Shown here one piece after another: positions 10,201 through 18,308 of a stretch of DNA of 18,728 nucleotides; the first letter of the stretch is position 1; each line of letters starts with the position of its first letter. The stretch comes from Auxenochlorella pyrenoidosa. Taxonomy: Eukaryota; Chlorophyta; Trebouxiophyceae; Chlorellales; Chlorellaceae. Below the pieces are notes generated by a model that was not told the DNA's origin, did not search any database, and worked only from the letters and a program-made list of their open reading frames with translations. The position numbers were made by a program, and so were the translations under genes. The DNA is taken from NCBI GenBank assembly GCA_001430745.1, contig KQ482027.1, positions 350,768-369,495 on the forward strand. The letters are read 5' to 3'.

Positions 10201-13180
10201 CCGGGGGACCCCATGCCCCTGGCCCCCGTCAACGACAACTTCACGGCCGGCGCAGTGGATGCAAACGGCAACCCCGCCAACGTCTTCTCGTGAGCGCACG
10301 GCAGGGGCTGGGCCTGCCAGGCTCGTGAGCGCGAGGCAGGGTCTGGGCCTGCCGTGCAGTTGCTGCCACGTGGGAGGTGTGGCCGGCCGGCGCTAGCCTG
10401 CGGGCATGCCCCTCACGCTCACCTGCATGTGCTAGGGCTTTTGGGAGGGCGCCTGTGCGGCTTCTATCCCCCGCGAAGTTCAAGTTAGCGTGGGAAATCA
10501 GGTTCTCCGCGCCGCATTTCGAAGCGACGCCAGCCTGGCAGGTGGACTCACCGCCGCCCAGCTGCGCCGCCGCTGCGGCGTTTGCCGAGCCAACTCTTAT
10601 TGTTGCGGTCCATTTGCTCCCAGAACCTTCAAAGCAGCTAAAGTTCTGCGTAGTACAGAACTTGCGCGTAATCATTGAGATCTCGCAAAACATTAGCACT
10701 AGTACCACCCGCACAGCTGTACCCACCCGTCCCCTGCCGCACATTTCTCACCTTGCAGGGGAGCAACCGACCAACTGCTTGCCGTCCTGATTACCATTGA
10801 GCGCTTCTGGGTGAGGCGGGAGTGTTGCGCACAGCGATTCGCTTGACCAGCCAGCGGGCGGCCCGGCCTCTGCTGCCCCCACATCTCCCACGACCCCCGA
10901 ACTCCCCCACCATCACCCCCGCCTGCCGCCCCGCAGAAGCCCTCCCTCATCAACTCTGTGCTGCCTGTGGTGCTGGTCTTCTTGCTCGGAATGTTCATCT
11001 TCGTCTGCGGTAGGTTTTTCCGCAGGCTCGCCCCCAAGCGCCCCTCGGCTTGCCTGCTGGGGGCCCAGCACACTGCCGCACGATCGGCAGCCCTGCATGT
11101 GCCGCGGGGACCTGTCTGCCAGAGCTCCTTGCCTGAAAGCGCTGCGCTGTAAAATGGACTGTGCATCCAGCACCGGGCCTCTGCACGTCTGCCGCCTCTG
11201 CAGAGGAGGAAGACCTCACGACGCGCATCGAGATCGTCGTCACCCTGTTCTTGGCGCTGACAGGCAAGCCTGCGGCTGCACAAAGCAGAGATGCAGGGCG
11301 GATGGGGTCTGTGTCGGAAGTTCCGATGCGGTTGGACAGACGTTAAGCTCAGACAAGCAAGCGAGCTGCCAGCACTCACTGCAGGGGCCCCTCTGCATAC
11401 AGCTGCCTCCCCTGCGCACCTGCGGTCATCTCCGACACCTAGCACCGCTCCATCGGCTTGCTCTGCGCTCCCCCTTGCTCCCCCGCCTTGCGCTGCAGCT
11501 GTCCAGTTTGTGCTGATTGGCTCTGTTCCCACCTCCAGCTATGTGGTGAGGCAGGGGGTGCCTAAACCACAGCTGTGCGTGTTGTAGCGCCCAAGACACT
11601 GTCACAAGCGCAGCGTCGTTAAGCTGTGTGGCATGGTAAGACGTTGTTTGGCTATAATCATTGCCTAGAGTTGATAGCAGGACAAGCGGCGCACCTGCCT
11701 CCTACATTGCATTGCAGGTGCCCACCCAGCAGCTCGTGCTCGCAACCTACGGTGGGTGCTGCGAGGATGAGTCGGGAGGCAGGCCGTAGGGTGCAGGCTG
11801 CTGTCACAGTTGTTCATGTGGAGATTCAGGCTGTCCGCTTTCCACTCCAATATGGGCACGCTGCAGTCTTCCTCTTCCTGCTGGCTGTGGAGTCGATCAT
11901 TGTGTATCGGATCGTGACACACCACCAGAAGCGGCAGCGCGCGCAGGTGGGTCGCGGGGCGGCAGGCGCCGTGCAGGGCCAAGAGTGCGAGCGTGCTCTG
12001 TTGCCTTGCTGCTTGCAGCCTGCGCCGCATCACTGCTCTGTAGGAAGCTGTGGATGCAGCCGTGGCATGCCCAGCCTACTGCTCTTTGCCTTTGCAGCGG
12101 CGGCGCGAGGCGTACCGCCGGTACTGCAAGCTGCGCGACCGCGGCAAGCTCAAGGATGGCAGCAACCCGCCGCTGTCGGCGGCAGACACCATGAGCCCTG
12201 CAGCGTCACGTGCTGTCGAGAAAGATGCAGCAGCGTGGGCTGAAAATGGGGAGGCATCCCTGGCGGCGGCGATGGCAGGGGCGGTGCAGGAGGGGGCGGC
12301 CGTGCAGGCTGCGGTGCAAGCAGGGGCAGCAGCTGCAGCAGCAGCTGCAGGCCAAAAGCAGCCTCGAGGGCAGCGCTGGCGGGACACCTGGAGCCTCTGC
12401 TTCCGCGGGGCGCAAGAACAGGCGCAGCAGGTGAGGGGCTTGCGTGGGTGCTGGTGTTGATGGCGGCAGCGCAGGAACATCAGCATCAGGGTTCAAGCCC
12501 AGCACAACACCACCAGATGCCCTCAGGCTGCTGATACTCTGCTCAGGTCCAGCAGCTTGCCTGGCCTGGGTCTGAGCGAACCAGCGCAAGCGAAAACCGA
12601 TCAATCGAACCCTAAAAGCGAAGGCGAAAATCGGCCGCGCCCTGCCCCCCCCCCCCCCCCCCCCGTCCGCCAGCAGGGCTCGCGCCCGCCGCCCAACCGC
12701 TTCACTTCCTTCAGCCACATGACGGCTGACGAAGCGTGGGCAGATTGGCTGGGGCACACGGTGAGTTTTGTTGAGGGTGCATGTGTGCAGGCGGGCAGGT
12801 GGCTGCAGCCTGACGTGCAGCCAGAGGCGCACTTTGACGTGCTGATGCGCGCTGGCGCCTGGGCTGACAGACCCCTTCCATCCACTCCCTGTGCAGGTTG
12901 ACAACGTGTTTGGCTGTGCGATGGGGCTGTCCTACATCATAGTTACGATCCTCATCTTCACTCTTCAGGTGCGCACGTCAGCCTCCTCTGCCTGCCTGGC
13001 ATAGAGCGACGTTGGCCCAGCTGAGCCCGCATGCGTGGCATGGTGCGGGATGGCAGCAAGTCGGCAGGTTTGCACGTCAGCTAGCTGCATTGCGCTCTGC
13101 ATTGAATGAGAGATCGCCCTGTTCTTTTCTGCTTTCTGCCTGCCTTGCAGCATGGATACATTGATATCTTCAACGAGTAA
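7288..13180 (+). CDS. Pentameric ligand-gated ion channel subunit (Cys-less Pro-loop type), copy 2
   Basis: Model of 22 exons, 560 aa: 7288-7361, 7653-7759, 7918-7974, 8160-8235, 8408-8457, 8593-8637, 8908-8957, 9135-9148, 9318-9359, 9545-9611, 9914-10009, 10150-10289, 10759-10810, 10937-11009, 11204-11263, 11499-11545, 11718-11751, 11867-11946, 12098-12430, 12677-12760, 12897-12968, 13151-13180. The signal peptide is MDGRAWAWLLALLALAGTSS plus A. The extracellular domain runs to W290, with a Cys cluster at 93-107, DGSVLWEVRVHG at 138-149 and the Pro-loop PMDFSHFPFD at 154-163. M1 is about 294-313, M2 323-342 (R322, E324, T328, L331, T334), M3 354-379 after SVPTSSYVVP, and M4 531-552. The M3-M4 loop starts with a basic block (RRREAYRRYCKLRDRGKLKD) and continues Ala/Gln-rich. 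Glycosylation sequons NSS, NAT, NNS and NFT are extracellular. Four introns begin with GC rather than GT; the paralogue or the reading frame supports each. It is shorter than copy 1 at the N-terminus and after M4. Confidence 0.85.
10289..10358 (+). repeat. 35-bp tandem duplication of a splice donor
   Basis: Two imperfect 35-base units, 10289-10323 and 10324-10358, each begin CGTGAGCGC and share CTGGGCCTGCC. The first contains the donor used after the exon ending at 10289; the second carries the same GTGAGC 35 bases later, inside the intron. Using the second donor would add 35 bases and break the frame. Confidence 0.8.
12645..12664 (+). repeat. Run of 20 C used as polypyrimidine tract
   Basis: An uninterrupted C20 lies ten bases before an acceptor with two successive CAGs (12671-12673 and 12674-12676) in channel gene 2. 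Either CAG keeps the frame; the choice adds or omits one glutamine. I used the second because copy 1 begins its matching exon with glycine. Confidence 0.8.
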
Positions 13181-13772
13181 GGCAGCTCTGTAGATGGGAG
13201 CTGGAGCAGCCTCCAACCCTGCCGACCTGCACGCCTCCTACTACTGACCCGCCCACCTCAGCTTTACTCACTGCTGTCTGGCCCTGCCTACCTGCCTGCC
13301 TTTTGATTCGTTGCACGCATTCCTCGCAGCCGTCTGCGCCACTGTATTTCCCACCTTCCTTGTCGGGCAGCTCTCACAGCATTTTTGACACACACACACT
13401 CTTGCAGCATGCACCGGCACCATGGACAGCAGAGGCCAGCGCAGCTCCCTGGCGTGCACAGCCGGCCTTGCGTCGATCGTTCAGCCCGCCCTTCCAGGTT
13501 CCCGCCCCGATCACTTCTGCAAAGGGCAATACACTGACGCGTCTTTCTGCTCTGTGGCAGGGGGATACCATGCAGGCAGGTGCACCAAGGCAAGCGGGGG
13601 CTTGCCACACAGCCTCAAACGCCCCCTGTGCCGCCTGCATGCCTGCGGCAGCCCAAGCACGGGCCAAAGCGCTGCACCTTTCTTGGCGGCCTGCCCCCAA
13701 GTCATGCTGCTGCGCAGTCATCGGCATGCTCCACCGCTGCCTTCTCCGTGCCCAGAAGAGCCTCCTGCTCAC
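13181..13772. other. Convergent 3' region between channel gene 2 and the minus-strand gene
   Basis: This should hold the 3' UTR of channel gene 2 and the 3' end of the tentative minus-strand gene. On the minus strand a frame stays open down to 13374, and acceptor-like CAGs occur near 13640, 13650 and 13530, but I cannot choose a last exon. A short (CA)n run lies near 13390. Confidence 0.35.
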
Positions 13773-13868
13773 CTGCGCGGCGCTCATGGCGGCGGCTGAC
13801 TCAGTGCCATACTGCCCCCCCAGGGGGTCACGCCCAATGTCGGCGCCCTTGGGGATCTGATCGTCCTG
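13767..13868 (-). repeat. 102-bp duplicated segment, copy 1
   Basis: This segment matches 14389-14490 with no gaps and 13 differences in 102 positions (about 87% identity). Seven of the 13 differences fall at third codon positions of the minus-strand frame used for the tentative gene. The same column is also third position of one plus-strand frame, so the bias does not by itself settle the strand. Confidence 0.85.
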
Positions 13869-14889
13869 GCCCGCCTTGTTGGGGCCTGCACTCAGGACGG
13901 GCGGGGCGCTGCTCTGTCCGCTGGGGGCGGGGCTCATGAGGGTGATGAGAAGCGGAGCGACAGGCGCAGCCACCAAGGGCTCCCTTTTGAACCCCCTTGG
14001 CCTCATGAGTTGGAGTGCTGCAAAGCGGCTAGTGCCAGGTGTTTGGCTGTGCTGGCTTGGCGCTGCCACCTGCCCATGCCAATGTTGCCCAGCCCCTGCT
14101 CCTCTCGAGTGTACCGCACCCCACCCACCCTGCACCGCGGCCTCCTTGCCCAGCTGCTGGGCCTCCTGCACCACCTCCCTGGGCGAACTGGCGGAGCCTC
14201 GTGGGTTCTGCAGGGGCAAGGGCAGAGGCAGTTTGAGTGCGGTTGCAAAGGGTTTGGGTACGTGCTTGAGCGAGTCGCGTGGGCAGACACGGTGCGCTGG
14301 CTGGGGGTCCGACTGCCTCTGGGAACGTCCCCGCGCAACGGCGGCCACAAGGCACAGCGCCGGCCATTGCTCGTCAGCGGCCAGGGGCGCTCGCCTGCGC
14401 GGCGCTCATGGTGGCGGCCGACTCGGTGCCATACTGCCCGCCCAGGGGAACACGCCCGACGTCGGCGCCCTTGGGGACCTGGTCTCCCTGCGGCAGGAGA
14501 AGTTGGAAGAACAGAAGAACAGCATGGCAGGGGAAGAGGTTGCGCAGCGTTGACTGTGTGGAAATCTGTGGGAAAGGCTGGTGGCCGGGGAGGGGTAGTG
14601 TGAATCCAACAGAACTCAGAAGGAAGCAGCAGCGCGGCGGCAGGCGCAACGGATGCAGGCAACCCAACACCAGCGCCTGCCAACGCCTTCACGCCAATTG
14701 CCTTCACGCCAATTGCCGTGGCCGACACAGGTGCTGCTGCAACCTTGGACTGCCTGCCCAAGGCCAATAGCTGCCCTGGCTGCTGGGAGGCACTGAAGGG
14801 CAGCCCTGAGGGGTGCTGCCCCTGCTGGGCTGGGGCTGCCTCCAGGCAAAAGGTTGGCGCCAGGCAGCCACCCCTGTGACACTCACCAT
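13773..14889 (-). CDS. Tentative small gene with duplicated exon, weakly SMP/LEA-like
   Basis: I place four phase-0 pieces on the minus strand: ATG at 14889-14887 immediately followed by GTGAGT; exon 14487-14395 (31 codons) after a pyrimidine-rich acceptor; exon 14207-14136 (24 codons) between CTGCAG and GTGCAG; exon 13865-13773 (31 codons) ending CAG before GTGAGC. The two 31-codon exons are copies: GADVGRVPLGGQYGTESAAT versus GADIGRDPLGGQYGTESAAA, both then MSAAQ. The middle exon reads NPRGSASSP then a helical REVVQEAQQLGKEAA. The pattern E-x-A-A-x-M-x-A-A-[EQ] followed by N-x-x-G and a Gln/Ala-rich helix recalls the seed maturation protein (SMP, LEA) repeat. I suggest this only as a weak family guess from memory. 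The intron after 14395 would start with GC, the acceptor before 13865 is weak, and the C-terminus is not resolved. It may be a pseudogene or a coincidence of repeats. Confidence 0.35.
14389..14490 (-). repeat. 102-bp duplicated segment, copy 2
   Basis: Partner of 13767-13868, 622 bases away in the same orientation. Its donor-equivalent reads GCGAGC where copy 1 reads GTGAGC, and its acceptor side has a better pyrimidine tract than copy 1. Confidence 0.85.
14688..14717 (-). repeat. Perfect 15-bp tandem duplication
   Basis: TTCACGCCAATTGCC occurs at 14688-14702 and again at 14703-14717, inside the proposed first intron of the minus-strand gene. Confidence 0.8.
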
Positions 14890-15418
14890 TGTTATTTCTG
14901 CCTTCCACGCGGTACTCACGCAATGTAGACTGCACGAGTAGGTGAAACGGCGCAGCCTGTGCAGGCTGAACAGAAGAACCTTGTGAGCGCAGCAGGCTCA
15001 GCAGGCACAGCAGAAAAGAGACTGTTTGGCCGATGCACACCCCTGCGCCAACAATCTGAAACATGTTGACACATCTTCTCAGTTGGGTTTCCGTTTTCAA
15101 CAACAAGGAACACGAAATTTCCATTGCTGCACACGGTGCGCGGTGTCAGATTGGTGGCATGCAACGCATTTGTGAAAATGCTTCGCTTTAAATGTGAGCA
15201 TGGCGGAAAACTTGACGGGCCAAAAGGATAGTAGGTGCTGCCATTTCACATTATCTCAGTTAGAACCCAGAGAATCCTGATCCTTGATTGAACAAAGAGC
15301 ACTCCCATCCAGCCTGTTCGGTCACGGACGCTGCCGCCATGCTGGCGCCAGCCGGCGATACTACAGGCTGAAGAAGCGCATGCTGCTGCTCTGTCCTCTT
15401 CAACCGAGTCTATCCACC
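14890..15418. promoter_or_regulatory. Likely shared divergent promoter region
   Basis: If the minus-strand gene starts near 14889, this 529-base stretch separates two divergent starts, it and the copine-like gene at 15419. The part from about 15050 to 15300 is the most AT-rich of the neighbourhood (for example GCTTTAAATGTG near 15185), which fits a promoter. I see no specific factor site that I can name. Confidence 0.3.
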
Positions 15419-17940
15419 ATGGGGATCCTGCAGAGTGTGCACGACAAGGGGCCTGCGGGCTCACTCACGCAAGTTAACTTTTCAGCCGCTCAGGCGGCCT
15501 CAGACCTACTGAACAAGTCAGGGGTCGCACAGTTTATTCGATTGGAGCTCCGTATTGCGGCTCGGGGCCTGCCAAGCAAGGACAAGCTCAGGTTTGCAAA
15601 CTTGTGCAGCACGTCCGCTCGAAAGGAGGATCGGGGCTTTCACGACTGCATTTGATGTGCAGAGAGTGCGATCCGTGCGGCGCAAGCCCGAGATTCGGCG
15701 CCCTGGCTGGCAGCACCGCCCTCGCGCCTGCTGCTTCCCCTGCAGCTGAGCTGCCTGTCGCGGCGCCCTCAAATGCAGGAGGGGTGTACAGCATGCCCTC
15801 ACCTCTACTTCTCCTGTGCCGAAGGATGGGAACGTCGATCACTAATTTAAAGCTGTCATCCTCTCCCCCCATGCATGCAGCAAGTCTGACCCTATGGCCG
15901 TGGTCTTCACCTCCCTGGCCACCGGCACCACCCAGTGGAAGGAGGTCGGCCGCACCGATGTGGTGGCCAACACCCCAGGTGCAGCTGCTGCACGAGGCAG
16001 CTGGTGTTTTTGTGTGTGCGTGCGCGCGCGCGCGTGTGTGTGTGTGTGTCATCCCCGGTACCCCGTCCCATCCTGGAACGCTCCATGGATGCTACGGCGC
16101 GCAGTCGAGCGCAGCAAGACCTTCGCAGGCGGCAGCTTGCAGCCGAGAAACCCCCGCCCCTCCTCTCCTTCTTGCCCCCCCGCAGACCCGCAGTTTGTGC
16201 GCCCCGTGCTGGTGCGGTTCGTCGAGGGCAGCGCGCAGCCCATGCGGGTGGTGCTGTACGATGCCGACCGGCTGAGCAGGCCCGAGCGGCTCAGCCTGGC
16301 GTCGCAGGACTACATTGGTGAGGAGGGCATGGAGTTATGGGCAGAGTGGGCAGGCTGCAGGTTTGCCAAGTCCGTGAGGCCGTGACTTCTGAGCCCAGAG
16401 CTCCAGGACAGGCTGTTCTGCTCTGCGGCTGCAGCCCCCGACATCAGTGACCCTGCTGCCCTACCCCCCCCCCCCCCCCCCTCACCCCCCCAGGCGAGGC
16501 CGAGTTTGCGCTGGCCGACGTGATGGCGGCGCCCAGCCGCAGCCTGCAGCTGCCCCTGCTGGACCTGCAGGCGGGGCGGCAGCTGCCGCCCACCTGCGTG
16601 GCGGTGATCAAGGCGGAGCAGCTGGCCATGGGCGACGACCGCGTGGTGGGGCGCTGCTGCCTGCTGCTTCTTCTCTTTGTTTTTGACTCGCCTCCCCCAT
16701 CACGGTGCCGACCCCTTTTCTTCACATGTTTGGCAGGCCCAGCCTGGACCACTGCCAGAAACCTCTGGCTAGGGGGGCCGCACTGTCGTGGCCAGCCCAT
16801 GTGCTGCGCAGGCCTGGCTGCCCACCTGTTTTCCTACGCCTCCCCCGACCCGCTCTGCAAACCCGCTTTCCTGGACCTGCGCCTCTGTGCCCCTGCTGCC
16901 CGCCCCTTCCGCCCTACCCCCAGCCTCCTCACCCTGCCGGCAGGTGCGCCTCGCGTTCTCCGGCTCTGGGCTGGCCAAGAAGGATATGATGTCCCAGAGC
17001 GACCCCTTCCTGCGGGTGCTGAAGCTGCGGCAGGGCACCGAGGACGACTGGGTGCCCGTCTGCAAGACCGAGGTGGGCGCTGATGTTGAAAGCAGGCAGC
17101 AGGCTGGCGCGGCTCCGCGCAGGACCCGGGGAGCAGCGCAGCACAGCCACAGCCCGGGCGGGAGGAGGAGCATGTGCGGTGCTGGCGGGCAGGCCTGCTG
17201 CAGCAGAGCAGACCACAGCACAGCAGGGCCTCCCAGGGCCTTGCGCACCCTTGCCGCGCCCTCCTGCTGCTCCGCTCGGCTCCGCTGCTCGCTGCACCGC
17301 GCCTCCCGGCTGTGTGATTTAGATTTTCCGTTAACTACTTTTACGGACTTTGAGCAACAAATGCGTGCCACCCTGGCTGTGCTGCAGGTGCGGGACAACA
17401 ACCCCGACCCAGTGTGGATGCCCATTGAGGTCGACATCCGCCAGCTGTGCAGCGCTGACGAGGCGCGGCCGCTGAAGCTGCAGGTGATGCCAGCAGGAGC
17501 AGGGGCCGGGACTGGGGGCGGGTGGGGCGTCCCTGAGAGACCGGCCCGGGGCGCTGTGCGAGAGGCGCTTGCTCCCGGTGCGGCGCGCTGTCGGGGCGTG
17601 AGCTATCCTCCCTCGTGCCCGCGTGCTGCCGGCTTGGTGACGCGGTGTTGAGGTGGTTGAGGTTTGCCCCCCCCTGTCCCAGGTGTTTGACTTCAAGACC
17701 AGCGGCGGCCATGTGCTGATTGGGGAGTGCGCCACCACCCTGGCCGCCCTGCTTCAGCTGGCTGCCGGCCCGGCAGAGAAGCGCAGCCTGGAGCTCACCG
17801 CACCGCCCTCCTCTAAAACGGGCGGCAACGGCGCGGCCCGGCCAGGCACTGTCATTGTGCGGCAGGCCGTCGTGCGGCCGCCGCCCACGCTGCAGCAACA
17901 CATGGGCGGCTGCCTGGGCGCGTGCCTGTCGCAGGCTTGA
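15419..17940 (+). CDS. Copine-like tandem C2-domain protein lacking the vWA domain
   Basis: Seven exons, 345 aa: 15419-15591, 15881-15978, 16186-16317, 16494-16645, 16944-17072, 17388-17483, 17683-17940; all phases agree. The ATG at 15419 has a good context (CCACCATGG). C2A (about 38-165) has LPSKDKLSKSDP at 51-62, WKEVGRTDVV and YDADRL at 115-120. C2B (about 176-300) has LAKKDMMSQSDPF at 195-207, VRDNNPDPVW and VLIGE at 271-275. Copines bind phospholipid in response to calcium through the two C2 domains. C2A keeps Asp at 55, 61, 116, 118 and 132. C2B keeps D199, D205 and D263, but loop 3 reads FDFKTSGGH, without the second Asp. After C2B the text PTLQQHMGGC resembles the linker (S/T-F-L-D-Y-I-x-G-G-C) that precedes the vWA domain, then ends GACLSQA and TGA. 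Known copines are roughly 500-600 aa, so this one lacks the C-terminal third. Confidence 0.8.
16011..16049 (+). repeat. Alternating GT/GC dinucleotide tract
   Basis: TG repeats, then GC repeats, then TG repeats over 39 bases, inside the second intron of the copine-like gene. Alternating purine-pyrimidine sequence of this kind can adopt Z-DNA in vitro; no role is evident here. Confidence 0.9.
16464..16481 (+). repeat. Run of 18 C before a splice acceptor
   Basis: C18 lies in the polypyrimidine tract of the intron that ends at 16493 in the copine-like gene, similar to the C20 in channel gene 2. Confidence 0.85.
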
Positions 17941-18308
17941 GATTGAAACCACACAGCTGTGTCTGCTTGTCTGCCATGTCAGCTAATCCGAGCCCTCCCC
18001 CACCCTTGCGTGTGTTGCTGTTAAGCTTCGCCCGCACGTTGACACCTGTCCTGCCAGCTCGCCCCGTCACGACATGCGTCGCGATGTATAACATACGGCC
18101 GCAGTCGCGAGGGAGGTCATTGGTGAATGCAGAAAAGAATTGTGGAGGAAGACGGGGTGGGACAGATCGGGGACAGATGGGCAGGAGCAAGGAGAGGGCG
18201 CGAAAATTAGGGCAAGGGCAGCGCGCTGCACCCCTGCGCGGTGCGTGGCGCGGCACGGCAAGCAAAAAAGAGGCGGAGCCACGGCTGGAGAGCGGGGGGC
18301 AAGCTGGC
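17941..18308. other. Convergent 3' regions of the copine-like and carboxypeptidase genes
   Basis: 368 bases between two stop codons that face each other. It contains no vWA-like coding sequence on the plus strand and no convincing exon on either strand. It should hold both 3' UTRs. The plus strand has an AT-richer patch near 18075-18145. Confidence 0.6.

Noticed and set aside
13422..13860. Plus-strand coding in the duplicated region (frame ending in SAPLGI or the VGALGDL frame)
   Set aside because: The frames lack consistent splice borders in both copies, and the first copy has a stop just upstream in the VGALGDL frame. The minus-strand reading gives paired borders and conservative I/V changes, so I preferred it, without full certainty.
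14003..15124. Minus-strand open frame of 373 codons with a hydrophobic start
   Set aside because: A signal-like stretch near 15063 is tempting, but the frame contains low-complexity text, crosses probable introns and does not agree with the phase of the duplicated exons.
15284..15418. N-terminal extension of the copine-like protein
   Set aside because: The open frame here begins at a TTG codon and the in-frame ATG at 15380 has a poor context. The ATG at 15419 has the better context and already leaves about 37 residues before C2A.
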